DNA from: Marimonas lutisalis
Lineage (GTDB): Bacteria; Pseudomonadota; Alphaproteobacteria; Rhodobacterales; Rhodobacteraceae
Reading direction: 5' to 3'
Assembly: GCF_005434965.1 (NCBI RefSeq)
Contig: NZ_SKCI01000004.1
Coordinates: 62,001-126,000 of the forward strand
DNA length: 64,000 nucleotides
Part shown: positions 43,319 through 51,607 of the stretch, piece after piece
Layout: each line of letters begins with the position of its first letter
Position numbering within the stretch: the first letter of the stretch is position 1
Made by a program: the position numbers and the translations under genes
The notes under the pieces: model-generated
The model's input: the letters and a program-made list of their open reading frames with translations, nothing else
Database searches by the model: none
Told to the model about the DNA's origin: nothing

Positions 43319-44022
43319 GTACTCCAGGCACCCTTTACGGCGTCGGCCTCGGCCCCGGCGATCCCGATCTGATGACGCTCAAGGCCGCCCGCCTCATCGC
43401 CGCCTGCCCGGTGGTGGCCTACCCGGCCCTGCCCGGCACCGAAAGCTTTGCGCGCTCCATCGCCGCCGCCCACATTGCCGACGGCACGCATGAAATCGTC
43501 ATGGAAATCCCCATGACCCGCGACCGCGCTCCGGCCCAGGCCGCCTATGACCTTGGCGCCCAGAGGATCGCCGAGGCGCTCGATCTCGGCCAGGACGTCG
43601 CACTTCTGTGCGAAGGCGATCCGTTCTTCTACGGCTCCTTCATGTACCTGCACGCGCGGCTCTCGGATCGCTACACGGTCGAGGTCGTCCCCGGCGTCTC
43701 CTCGGTCATGGCCGCCGCCTCGCGCATCGGCCTGCCGCTCTCGGCCCGCAACGAGGTCCTGACCATCCTGCCCGCGCCCCTGCCTGACGACGCGCTGCGC
43801 GCACGTATCTCGCAATCGGACAGCTTCGCCATCATGAAGCTCGGCCGCCACATGCCCCGCATCCACGCGCTGCTTGAGGGCATGGGGCTCACCGCCCAAG
43901 CCCACTATATCGAACGCGCCACGCTGGCCGACGAACGCGCCATGCCGCTCGCCGACGCCCCCGCCAACGCCCCCTATTTCTCCATGATCCTCGTCACGAA
44001 AGGCGCCGACCCATGGCTGTGA
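43315..44022 (+). CDS. cobI: Precorrin-2 C20-methyltransferase
   Basis: 235 residues, starting at ATG 43315 in an ATGA overlap with cobL. Canonical tetrapyrrole methylase: GVGLGPGDPDLMTLKAARLI, LCEGDPFFYGSFMYLH and VEVVPGVSSVMAAASRIGLPL. The first dedicated methylation of the corrin route. It overlaps the following fusion gene by 10 bases. Confidence 0.95.
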   Translation: MSTPGTLYGVGLGPGDPDLMTLKAARLIAACPVVAYPALPGTESFARSIAAAHIADGTHEIVMEIPMTRDRAPAQAAYDLGAQRIAEALDLGQDVALLCEGDPFFYGSFMYLHARLSDRYTVEVVPGVSSVMAAASRIGLPLSARNEVLTILPAPLPDDALRARISQSDSFAIMKLGRHMPRIHALLEGMGLTAQAHYIERATLADERAMPLADAPANAPYFSMILVTKGADPWL

Positions 44023-45872
44023 CACCCGTCATTCTCTGCCTCAACCGCGCGGGCGAACCGCTCGCCCACCGCCTCGCCGCCTTTCTCGGTGCCCCCGTGC
44101 ATGGCCGCGAAAACCGCGTGTTAAAGGCCGATGCCTTCTTCCCCAACGCGCTCGACCACGCCCGCGATCTCTTTTCCGCCGGCACGCCCATCATCGGCGT
44201 CTGCGCCTCCGGCATCCTCATCCGCGCCGTGGCGCCGATGCTGGCCGACAAGACCTCTGAGCCGCCGGTGCTTTCGGTCTCCGATGACGGCGCGGTCGTC
44301 GTGCCGCTGCTGGGCGGCCATCGCGGCGCCAACCGGCTGGCCGCGCGCATTGCCGCCGAGATCGGCGCCACCCCCGCTGTCACCACCGCGGGCGACATCG
44401 CCATGGGCGCCGCGCTCGATGAGCCGCCAGCTGGGTACCGCCTCGCCAATCCCGGCGATGCCAAGCCGGTGATGTCCGCACTGCTCAACGGCGCGGGCCT
44501 CAAGATCACCGGCGACAACATCTTCGGCCTCGATGAAACCGGCACCGATGTCGAGCTCCTGGTCAGCGAGGCGCCCGCGCAAGGGGGCGACGAACGGCTC
44601 GTCTATCATCCACAGCGCTACGCCCTCGGCCTCGGCTGCGCCCGCAATGCCGACCCGGACGAGATGTGGCAGCTCGTCACCCACACGCTGGCGCAGAACA
44701 ACATCGCGCCCGGGGCCATCGCCTGTGTCGCCTCGCTCGATCTCAAGGCCGATGAACCCGCGATGAACGACGTGGCCCGTCGCCTGGGCGTGCCGTTCCG
44801 CGTCTTCACGGCCGCCGAACTGGACGCGCAGACACCCCATCTCGCCAACCCCTCGGACGTTGTTTTTGCCGAAGTCGGCACCCATGGCGTCAGCGAGGCC
44901 GCGGCGCTGGCCATCGGCGGCACTCTGCATGTGGCGAAACGGAAAACCGCCAATTGCACCTGCGCGCTCACCCGCGCGGATGAGCCGATGACGCAGCTTG
45001 CCGGACGCTCCCGAGGCCGCCTCTCGGTCGTCGGCATCGGCCCCGGCCAGCCCTCCTGGCGCACGCCCGAGGTCTCGCGCCTCGTGGCGCAGGCCGAGGA
45101 ACTGGTGGGCTACGGCCTCTATATCGACCTTCTGGGCCCGCTCGCCGCCGGCAAGAAACGCTCGGACTTCCCGCTGGGCGGGGAAGAAGCACGCTGCCGC
45201 TACGCGCTGGAACAGGCAGCCCTTGGCAAAAACGTCGCGCTGGTCTGCTCGGGCGATGCGGGTATCTACGCGATGGGCGCGCTCGTCTTCGAACTCCTGG
45301 ATCGCGGCCCGGACGAGCACGGCGTCTCCGACGCCGCCCGACGGGTCGAGGTGGTCTGCTCGCCCGGCGTGTCGGCCCTGCAAGGCGCTGCCGCCCGCGC
45401 CGGTGCGCCGCTGGGCCATGATTTCTGCACCATTTCGCTCAGTGACCTGCTCACCCCGCGCGAGGATATCCTCCGCCGCCTGCATGCTGCGGCCGAGGGC
45501 GATTTCGTCATCGCCTTCTACAACCCGGTCTCGAAGACCCGCCGCACGCTTTTGGCCGAGGCGCGCGACATCCTTCTGCAACATCGCCCCGCCGACACGC
45601 CGGTCATGCTCGCCTCCAACCTCGGCCGGCCCGAGGAACAGGTACGCTATCGCCGCCTCGAAGATTTGCAGGTGGATGAAGTTGACATGCTGACCGTGGT
45701 ACTGGTCGGCTCATCGAACTCGCGCCTTGCCCGGCTGGGCGAAGGCCCGCGCATGTTCACGCCGCGCGGTTATGCCCGCAAGATCGACGGCGATCTTGCC
45801 CGGCCCGCAAACCCGGGGGCGCTGCCCCCGGACCCCCGGAGTATTTCCGGCAAGATGAAGAAAGGGAGCTGA
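44013..45872 (+). CDS. cobJ: CbiG-CobJ fusion: precorrin-3B C17-methyltransferase with CbiG/CobE domains
   Basis: 619 residues. Residues about 1-330 are CbiG-like: GVCASGILIRAVAPMLADKTSEPPVLSVSDDGAVVVPLLGGHRGANRLA, a middle section and a CobE/CbiG C-terminal part (GLGCARNADPDEMWQLV, FAEVGTHGVSEAAAL). Residues about 340-600 are CobJ (VGIGPGQPSWRTPE, VCSGDAGIYAMGALVFE, VVCSPGVSALQGAAARAGAPLGHDFCTISLSDLLTP). CbiG opens the delta-lactone in the anaerobic route; CobE is its aerobic relative. The last 20 residues are encoded by the intergenic repeat at 45812-45866. Confidence 0.92.
   Translation: MAVTPVILCLNRAGEPLAHRLAAFLGAPVHGRENRVLKADAFFPNALDHARDLFSAGTPIIGVCASGILIRAVAPMLADKTSEPPVLSVSDDGAVVVPLLGGHRGANRLAARIAAEIGATPAVTTAGDIAMGAALDEPPAGYRLANPGDAKPVMSALLNGAGLKITGDNIFGLDETGTDVELLVSEAPAQGGDERLVYHPQRYALGLGCARNADPDEMWQLVTHTLAQNNIAPGAIACVASLDLKADEPAMNDVARRLGVPFRVFTAAELDAQTPHLANPSDVVFAEVGTHGVSEAAALAIGGTLHVAKRKTANCTCALTRADEPMTQLAGRSRGRLSVVGIGPGQPSWRTPEVSRLVAQAEELVGYGLYIDLLGPLAAGKKRSDFPLGGEEARCRYALEQAALGKNVALVCSGDAGIYAMGALVFELLDRGPDEHGVSDAARRVEVVCSPGVSALQGAAARAGAPLGHDFCTISLSDLLTPREDILRRLHAAAEGDFVIAFYNPVSKTRRTLLAEARDILLQHRPADTPVMLASNLGRPEEQVRYRRLEDLQVDEVDMLTVVLVGSSNSRLARLGEGPRMFTPRGYARKIDGDLARPANPGALPPDPRSISGKMKKGS
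45812..45866. repeat. GC-hairpin/GAGTATTT repeat, copy 5, read as the CobJ C-terminus
   Basis: CCCGGGGGC-GCT-GCCCCCGG forms a strong hairpin, then CCCCCGGAGTATTTCCGG and CAAGATGAAG follow. Inside the reading frame of the CbiG-CobJ fusion it codes for NPGALPPDPRSISGKMKKG. Its end also supplies the GGGAG ribosome site for cobM. Confidence 0.8.
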
Positions 45873-45875
45873 ACC

Positions 45876-46667
45876 ATGACCGTCTATTTCATCGGCGCCG
45901 GTCCGGGCGATCCCGAACTGCTGACATTGAAGGCCCAGCGCATCATCTCGGAATGCACGGTCTGCCTTTATGCCGGCTCACTGGTTCCGCCCGAAGTCGT
46001 CGCCTGCGCCCCCGAAGGTGCGCGGGTGTTGGACACCGCGCCGATGACGCTTGACGACACCCATGCCGAAATCGTCAGGGCGCATGAAAAGGGACAGGAC
46101 GTGGCCCGGGTGCATTCCGGCGACCCCTCGCTTTACGGTGCCATCGCCGAGCAGATCCGGCGATTGAAGGCGGATGGTATCGACTACCAGATCGTGCCCG
46201 GCGTGCCGGCCTATGCCGCCGCTGCCGCCACCATCGGGCAGGAACTGACCATCCCCGAGATCGCGCAGTCGATCGTGCTCACCCGCATGTCGATGCAATC
46301 CACCTCGATGCCGGCGGGCGAAACGCTGGAGAATTTCGGCCGCACCGGCGCGACACTGGCCATCCACTTGGCCGTGCGCAACATGCGCGAGATCGAGCGC
46401 CAGCTGGTCCCGCATTACGGGCCCGACTGCCCGGTGGTGGTGGCCTATCGCGTCGGCTGGCCCGACCAGCAGATCATTCGCGGCACGCTTTCGGACATCC
46501 GCAAATCCGTCCGCGCGGCCAAGATCACCCGCACCGCGCTGATCCTCGTCGGTCCGGCCCTGGCCGAATCGCATGATTTCTCGGATTCGGCACTTTACGA
46601 CCCGGCAAAACCCCATGTGCTTCGCCCCGTGGCAGGTGTCGACTTGGTCGAAGACCACAATACGTAG
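45876..46667 (+). CDS. cobM: Precorrin-4 C11-methyltransferase
   Basis: 263 residues. Tetrapyrrole methylase with VYFIGAGPGDPELLTLKAQRII, CLYAGSLVPPEVV, VHSGDPSLYGAIAEQIRRL, VPGVPAYAAAAATIGQELTIPEIAQSIVLTRMS (typical of CobM/CbiF). It acts after CobJ and ring contraction. GGGAG lies 11 bases upstream of the ATG, within the repeat of the previous gene. Last gene of the operon in this window. Confidence 0.96.
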   Translation: MTVYFIGAGPGDPELLTLKAQRIISECTVCLYAGSLVPPEVVACAPEGARVLDTAPMTLDDTHAEIVRAHEKGQDVARVHSGDPSLYGAIAEQIRRLKADGIDYQIVPGVPAYAAAAATIGQELTIPEIAQSIVLTRMSMQSTSMPAGETLENFGRTGATLAIHLAVRNMREIERQLVPHYGPDCPVVVAYRVGWPDQQIIRGTLSDIRKSVRAAKITRTALILVGPALAESHDFSDSALYDPAKPHVLRPVAGVDLVEDHNT

Positions 46668-46762
46668 AGTACCGCGCCGGAAACGGTCTGTTTCATCAAA
46701 GCTTTACTTGACTGTTAACCATTTCGCTCCAGACTTGACCCAAGACCAATGGGGATGGGCTG

Positions 46763-47113
46763 ATGACGGATTTTCTGACGGATGAGTTGCGCGAGGGTCT
46801 CGCGCAGGCGCGGAAACTGGCGGCAAGGAAGAACGCCCGCCTGCGGGTGCAGGTGGGCGAGGACACCTATCCGGTGCTGCGCGTCTGGAAAGACGGTTTC
46901 GCGCTCGATGCCGAGGACGCGCCGCACATGCGCGGCCTCGTCGACATCTACGATGGCAGCCGCCATACCGCGCAATGCCTGGTCATCGCGTCCGAGGAAG
47001 AGAACGGCGAAATGCGCTATGAGTACAAGCGCTCCACCCAGGCGCATGACAGCGCCCCGCTCGATTTCGCCCGCGAAGACGACGCACCGATCGGCCTGAT
47101 CGAACACCAGTAG
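46763..47113 (+). CDS. Conserved-looking small protein of unknown function
   Basis: 116 residues. NARLRVQVGEDTYPVLRVWKDGFALDAEDAPHMRGLVDIYDGSRHTAQCLVI has the alternating pattern of a beta barrel and could be PilZ-like, but the RxxxR and D/NxSxxG c-di-GMP signature is not complete. An AT-richer stretch with TTGAC at 46708 precedes it and a GGGGATGGG site lies before the ATG, so it is likely its own transcription unit. Cytoplasmic: no signal or helix. Confidence 0.7.
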   Translation: MTDFLTDELREGLAQARKLAARKNARLRVQVGEDTYPVLRVWKDGFALDAEDAPHMRGLVDIYDGSRHTAQCLVIASEEENGEMRYEYKRSTQAHDSAPLDFAREDDAPIGLIEHQ

Positions 47114-47130
47114 CCGCGGCGCGGGGCCCC

Positions 47131-48300
47131 TTACTGGAGATCGCCAAAGGCTTTCTGCATACGCTCGACCGCCTGCTCGACCAGGCTACGCGGCGTGGCC
47201 AGGTTGAACCGCAGGAAATTTTCGCCGCCGGTGCCAAAGGTCGGCCCGTGGTTCGGTGCGATCCGCGCGTTTTTCTGAACGCGCTCGGTAAACTCCTCGC
47301 GCGCCATGCCGGTGCCTTCGAAATCCACCCAGGCCAGGTAGGTCGCCTCGAGGTTCATCGACTGCAGCCCCGGGATCGCGTTGATGCCGGCATCGAAGAC
47401 CTTGCGGTTGCCATCAAGATAGTCGCAGAGCGCATCCACCCATGCCGCACCTTCCGGGCTATAGGCGGCTTCGGCCATGAACAGGCCGAAGGAGTTCGGT
47501 GACAGCCCCAGCCCCATCATCCGCGCGCCGAACTCGGCCCGCAGCTTTTCATCGGCGATGATCACGTTGCCCGAATGGCTGCCGGCGATGTTGAAGGTCT
47601 TGGTCGTCGCGCTCATCATCACCAGCCGGTCGGCGATCCCGTCGATCGTCGCCATCGGGATATGCGTGTGGCCCGGCATCACCAGGTCATGGTGGATCTC
47701 GTCGCTGACCAGGATCAGGTCATGCTTGCGCGCAAACTCCGCAACCTGCTCCAGCTCGGCCTTGCTCCATACGCGCCCGCCGGGGTTATGCGGGCTGCAC
47801 AGGATGACCATCTTTTCGCTGCCATCCAGGATCGCGTCGTAGCTGTCGAAATCCATCTCATAGCGCCCGTCGCGGATGACCATCGGGCATTCCACCACGC
47901 GGCGGTTGTTGGCGTTAATGACCTTGGCGAAGGCATGATACACCGGCGTGAACAGCACCACGCCGTCGCCGGGATCGGTCCAGGTGTCCACGCACATCGC
48001 TGTGCCGTTCACCAATCCATGCGTGGTGAAAATCCATTCCGGCTCGATCTGCCAGCCGTGGCGCGTTTTCATCCACCACTGGATCGCCGCGCGATAGGAC
48101 GCATCATCGCCATAATAGCCATAAATCCCGTGGTCCAGCATGCCCTGCAGCGCATTCTGGATGCATTCCGGCGGGCGAAAATCCATATCCGCCACCCACA
48201 TGGCGATGCCATCCTCGGCGGGAACCCCATAGAGTTTTTCCATCATGTCCCATTTCACAGAATGGGTGCCGTGGCGGTCGATGATCTCGTCGAAATTCAC
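47131..48300 (-). CDS. PatB/MalY-type PLP-dependent C-S lyase
   Basis: 389 residues of the class I aminotransferase fold. IAMWVADMDFRPPECIQNAL and GIYGYYGDD near the start, FTPVYHAFAKVINANNRRVV, LCSPHNPGGRVWSKAELEQVA, SDEIHHDLVMPGH and the cofactor Lys in SATTKTFNIAGSHSGNVII are typical of PatB/MalY cystathionine beta-lyases. It would split a C-S bond to give ammonia, pyruvate and a thiol, in methionine synthesis or sulphur scavenging. Upstream are 287 AT-rich bases shared with the divergent def gene. Confidence 0.92.
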   Translation of the reverse strand: MNFDEIIDRHGTHSVKWDMMEKLYGVPAEDGIAMWVADMDFRPPECIQNALQGMLDHGIYGYYGDDASYRAAIQWWMKTRHGWQIEPEWIFTTHGLVNGTAMCVDTWTDPGDGVVLFTPVYHAFAKVINANNRRVVECPMVIRDGRYEMDFDSYDAILDGSEKMVILCSPHNPGGRVWSKAELEQVAEFARKHDLILVSDEIHHDLVMPGHTHIPMATIDGIADRLVMMSATTKTFNIAGSHSGNVIIADEKLRAEFGARMMGLGLSPNSFGLFMAEAAYSPEGAAWVDALCDYLDGNRKVFDAGINAIPGLQSMNLEATYLAWVDFEGTGMAREEFTERVQKNARIAPNHGPTFGTGGENFLRFNLATPRSLVEQAVERMQKAFGDLQ

Positions 48301-48587
48301 TTGGGCCTCCTTGAACGCGCTGCGGGGAAGAGTAATCTCAACACGCGCCGGGAAACAACGGCATCCCGCGCGCAGACTTCTTTTCCGATACTTTCCTTCC
48401 GAATGGAAGGAAATTCATTTATTAACGATGTTTTTGGAACAAATTACCAATATTCAAAAATTTCGGGAACTTTTTCCCCCACGGCGCCGACGCGGCGCAT
48501 AACTTGCGGCAACAAGGTTCCGGCCCCGCAGGGCCGGCGCCCCACCGCAACATTGCAGAACCGGCCCGCATCGCCTAAATCAGCCCC

Positions 48588-49106
48588 ATGAAACGGCCCA
48601 TTCTCATCCACCCCGATCCGCGCCTGAAAAAGGTCTGCGATCCCGTGACCGATCTCAGCGACGATTTGCGCGCGCTGGCCGACGACATGCTTGAAACCAT
48701 GTATGACGCGCCCGGTATCGGGCTGGCGGCACCGCAGGTCGGCGTGCTGCAACGGCTGATCGTGCTCGACTGCGTCAAGGAAGAGGGCGAAAAACCCCGC
48801 CCCATCGTCATGTTCAACCCCGAGGTCGTGGCCGCGTCAGACGAGATGAACACCTATGAAGAGGGCTGCCTGTCAATCCCCGAGCAATATGCCGATGTCA
48901 CCCGCCCGGCCGAGGTGACGGTGAAATGGATCGACCGCGACGGCAACGAACAGAGCGAGGATTTCGGCGGCCTCTGGGCCACCTGTGTCCAGCACGAGAT
49001 CGACCACCTGAACGGAAAGCTCTTCATCGACTATCTCGGCGCAATGAAACGCCAGATGATCACCCGCAAGATGCAGAAGCTCAAGCGCGAGAAGGCGCGC
49101 GCCTGA
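48588..49106 (+). CDS. def: Peptide deformylase 1
   Basis: 172 residues, the canonical enzyme. It removes the formyl group from new N-terminal methionine. All three motifs are intact: GIGLAAPQVG, EEGCLSIP (metal Cys) and QHEIDHLNG (metal His and catalytic Glu). First of three deformylase genes in a row followed by fmt; gap to the next is only 4 bases. Confidence 0.97.
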   Translation: MKRPILIHPDPRLKKVCDPVTDLSDDLRALADDMLETMYDAPGIGLAAPQVGVLQRLIVLDCVKEEGEKPRPIVMFNPEVVAASDEMNTYEEGCLSIPEQYADVTRPAEVTVKWIDRDGNEQSEDFGGLWATCVQHEIDHLNGKLFIDYLGAMKRQMITRKMQKLKREKARA

Positions 49107-49110
49107 CCGC

Positions 49111-49608
49111 ATGGCCATCCTGCCGATCCTCAAATGGCCAGACCCGCGCCTCTCGCAGCATTGCGAACATGTCGGGCACGAAGATCTCCGCCCGCTTATC
49201 CGCGACATGTTCGACACCATGTACGATGCGCAGGGCCGCGGCCTCGCCGCGCCGCAGGTGGGCGTGATGAAGCGGCTCTTCGTCTATGACGTGACCTGGA
49301 AAGAGGGCGAGAAGACCCCGATGGCGATGATCGACCCGGTCGTCATGGCCTGTGAGCGCGTGCCCGTGGTGATGGAGGAAATGTGCCTCTCGGTGCCCGG
49401 CGTGCCGGTGCCGGTCGAGCGCCACACCGCCGTCACCATGCAGTGGACGGACGAGACCGGCGATATACACATGGGCGATTTCGACGGGGCCGAGGCCCGC
49501 GTGATCCAGCACGAGTTCGACCACCTGAACGGTAAGCTGCATTTCGACAACATCGCACCCGATCTGCGCGCCGCGCTGGAAACCCCTTACCTGAAGGCGC
49601 TCGCATGA
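49111..49608 (+). CDS. def: Peptide deformylase 2
   Basis: 165 residues. Motifs GRGLAAPQVG, EEMCLSVPG and QHEFDHLNG are present, so metal ligands and catalytic Glu are kept, with an unusual EEMCLS in place of EGCLS. It is probably active. Coupled to the third gene by ATGA overlap. Confidence 0.93.
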   Translation: MAILPILKWPDPRLSQHCEHVGHEDLRPLIRDMFDTMYDAQGRGLAAPQVGVMKRLFVYDVTWKEGEKTPMAMIDPVVMACERVPVVMEEMCLSVPGVPVPVERHTAVTMQWTDETGDIHMGDFDGAEARVIQHEFDHLNGKLHFDNIAPDLRAALETPYLKALA

Positions 49609-50099
49609 CCGTCCGCCCCTGCATCCCCTGGCCCGACAAGCGCCTGCGCACCCCCGCCGCGCCCGTGGACCAGATCACCGACGAGATCCGCGCCACCTGG
49701 GACGACATGATCGACACGATGGAGGCGATGCCCGGCGTCGGCCTCGCCGCGCCGCAGATCGGCGTCATGCTGCGCCTGGCCGTCGTCGATGCCTCGCGCG
49801 AACGCGGTCAGCCCATTCGCATGGCCAACCCCGAGATCATCGACGCCTCCGCCGTCATGCGCGAGCATGACGAGGCCAGCCCCAACCTGCCCGGCGTCTC
49901 GGCCAGGCTCAAACGCCCCCGCGGCGTCACCGTGCGCTTTCTCAACGAACACGGCCAGTGGGACCGGCGCGACCTGGTCGGCCTCTGGGCCACCTCCGTC
50001 CAGCACCAGATCGACCATCTGAACGGCAGGATGTATTTCGATAATCTCTCGAAACTCAAACGCGACATGCTGATCAAGCGGGCGCGCAAATTGAAATGA
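49605..50099 (+). CDS. Peptide deformylase-like paralogue, probably inactive
   Basis: 164 residues. Motif 1 is intact (GVGLAAPQIG), but motif 2 reads HDEASPNLPG, with no metal-binding Cys, and motif 3 reads QHQIDHLNG, with Gln in place of the catalytic Glu. The fold is otherwise kept and the gene is coupled to the previous one. It looks like a pseudoenzyme rather than a decaying gene because there are no frameshifts. It might bind the ribosome or a nascent chain, or have a new substrate. Confidence 0.88.
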   Translation: MTVRPCIPWPDKRLRTPAAPVDQITDEIRATWDDMIDTMEAMPGVGLAAPQIGVMLRLAVVDASRERGQPIRMANPEIIDASAVMREHDEASPNLPGVSARLKRPRGVTVRFLNEHGQWDRRDLVGLWATSVQHQIDHLNGRMYFDNLSKLKRDMLIKRARKLK

Positions 50100-50106
50100 C
50101 GGGACA

Positions 50107-50163
50107 GGCGGGCTAAACCCCGCCCTACGCCAACCGGCACAGTAGGCCGGGCTTCAGCCCGGC
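50107..50163. repeat. Paired GC hairpins before fmt (REP-like)
   Basis: GGCGGG-CTAAAC-CCCGCC (50107-50124) and GCCGGGCT-TC-AGCCCGGC (50146-50163), with CTAC and GTAG facing each other between them. The unit is a common small repeat type in such genomes and may act as a terminator or mRNA stabiliser between the deformylases and fmt. Confidence 0.65.
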
Positions 50164-50183
50164 ACCCCCGAAGGACACCCGCC

Positions 50184-51092
50184 ATGCGCATCATCTTCAT
50201 GGGCAGCCCCGAGTTTTCCGTCCCCGTGCTCGACGCGCTGGCCGATGCCAGCCACGACATCGCCGCGGTCTACTGCCAGCCGCCCCGCCCCGCCGGGCGC
50301 GGCAAGAAGGACCGCCCGACCCCTGTGCAGGCCCGCGCGGAAGAGCTCGGCCTGCCCGTGCGACATCCCACCTCGCTCAGGTCGCCCGAGGAACAGCAGG
50401 CCTTCGCCGCGCTCCATGCCGACGTCGCCGTCGTCGTCGCCTATGGCCTCATCCTGCCCAAACCCATTCTCGATGCGCCGGCGCAGGGCTGCCTCAACAT
50501 CCATGCCTCGCTCTTGCCGCGCTGGCGCGGCGCCGCGCCCATCCACCGCGCGATCATGGCGGGCGATACCGAAACCGGCATCTGCATCATGCAGATGGAG
50601 GAAGGGCTCGACACTGGCCCGGTGCTTTTGCGCCGCGCCACGCCCATCGGCGCCACGGAAACCACCGCCCAGTTGCACGACCGCCTCTCGCAGATGGGCG
50701 CCGCGCTCATCACCGAGGCGCTGGACCGCCTCGATCAGCTCACCCCCGAACCCCAGCCCGAAGAGGGCGTCACCTATGCCGCCAAGATCGACAAGGCCGA
50801 GGCCCGCGTTGACTGGACCCGCCCGGCGGCCGAGATCGACCGCCAGATCCGCGGCCTCTCGCCCTTCCCCGGCGCCTGGTGCGCGCTTGACGGCCAGCGC
50901 CTGAAACTGCTCGCCTCGCGCCTCGCCCCCGGCAGCGGCCAGCCCGGCGCGGTGCTCGACGATGCGCTCACCATCGCCTGCGGCGACGGTGCGGTACAGA
51001 TCACACGCTTGCAAAAGGCAGGCAGCAAGGCGCAGGATGCAGGTGAGTTCCTGCGCGGCAATCCCCTGCCGCCCGGCACCCAACTAGACTAG
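50184..51092 (+). CDS. fmt: Methionyl-tRNA formyltransferase
   Basis: 302 residues. It formylates initiator tRNA, the reaction that deformylase later undoes. [46 protein letters not shown] (formyl-folate binding) and the C-terminal tRNA-binding fold are complete. AAGGA lies 8-9 bases upstream of the ATG. Confidence 0.97.
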   Translation: MRIIFMGSPEFSVPVLDALADASHDIAAVYCQPPRPAGRGKKDRPTPVQARAEELGLPVRHPTSLRSPEEQQAFAALHADVAVVVAYGLILPKPILDAPAQGCLNIHASLLPRWRGAAPIHRAIMAGDTETGICIMQMEEGLDTGPVLLRRATPIGATETTAQLHDRLSQMGAALITEALDRLDQLTPEPQPEEGVTYAAKIDKAEARVDWTRPAAEIDRQIRGLSPFPGAWCALDGQRLKLLASRLAPGSGQPGAVLDDALTIACGDGAVQITRLQKAGSKAQDAGEFLRGNPLPPGTQLD

Positions 51093-51103
51093 GGAGGAAC
51101 GTC

Positions 51104-51343
51104 ATGTTCCCCACCATCATGGGCACCGTGGTGATCGCCGGCATCATCGGCTACGCCTCCGAGAAATCGGGCTTCACCCGCAATGGCTATGTTCAATCCA
51201 TCATCATCTGCGTGGGCGGCGCGTTTCTCTTCTATTTCGTGCGGCTGATGTTCGGCATCGGCTTCGGCAGCCCGGGGCTCAACGCCATCGTCTCGTCCAT
51301 CGGCGCGCTTGTCATCGTGCCCACCCATTACCGCAAACGCTAG
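51104..51343 (+). CDS. Small membrane protein, GlsB-like (1)
   Basis: 79 residues, two or three hydrophobic segments (TIMGTVVIAGIIGYA, VQSIIICVGGAFLFYFV, LNAIVSSIGALVIVP). It starts 11 bases after fmt with GGGAGG upstream. The pattern recalls the GlsB/YeaQ/YmgE group, but similarity is weaker than for the next gene. Confidence 0.65.
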   Translation: MFPTIMGTVVIAGIIGYASEKSGFTRNGYVQSIIICVGGAFLFYFVRLMFGIGFGSPGLNAIVSSIGALVIVPTHYRKR

Positions 51344-51357
51344 CAAAGGAGGCCGCC

Positions 51358-51597
51358 ATGGCCGTCATCTGGCTCATCATCATCGGCGCCGCCGCGGGCT
51401 TCATCGCCACGCGGCTGATGAACCTCGAAACAAACATGATCACCACCATCTCCATCGGCATCGGTGGCGCGCTCATCGGCGGCCTGATCCTGCGCATCCT
51501 CCTGGGTCTCATGGGCATGGCCGCCGGTTTCGTCGGCGCCATCCTCGGTGCGCTTCTGCTGATCTGGCTGTGGGAAACCTACGGGCCGAAGAAATAG
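51358..51597 (+). CDS. GlsB/YeaQ/YmgE-family stress-response membrane protein (2)
   Basis: 79 residues with three glycine-rich helices: IWLIIIGAAAGFIATRL, ITTISIGIGGALIGGLILRILLGL and GFVGAILGALLLIWLW. GAAAGFIA and GIGGALIGG are family hallmarks. It lies 14 bases after the previous small protein, so the pair are probably made together. The family is stress-linked with unknown molecular function. Confidence 0.8.
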   Translation: MAVIWLIIIGAAAGFIATRLMNLETNMITTISIGIGGALIGGLILRILLGLMGMAAGFVGAILGALLLIWLWETYGPKK

Positions 51598-51607
51598 CGC
51601 GCGGCCG

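Noticed and set aside
48301-48587. Small gene in the AT-rich gap between the PatB-like gene and def
   Set aside because: Only short frames without ribosome sites; the AT-rich stretch is better explained as two divergent promoters.
49605-50099. Third deformylase as a decaying pseudogene
   Set aside because: There is no frameshift or internal stop, the length matches the family and start coupling is kept, so a maintained pseudoenzyme is more likely.
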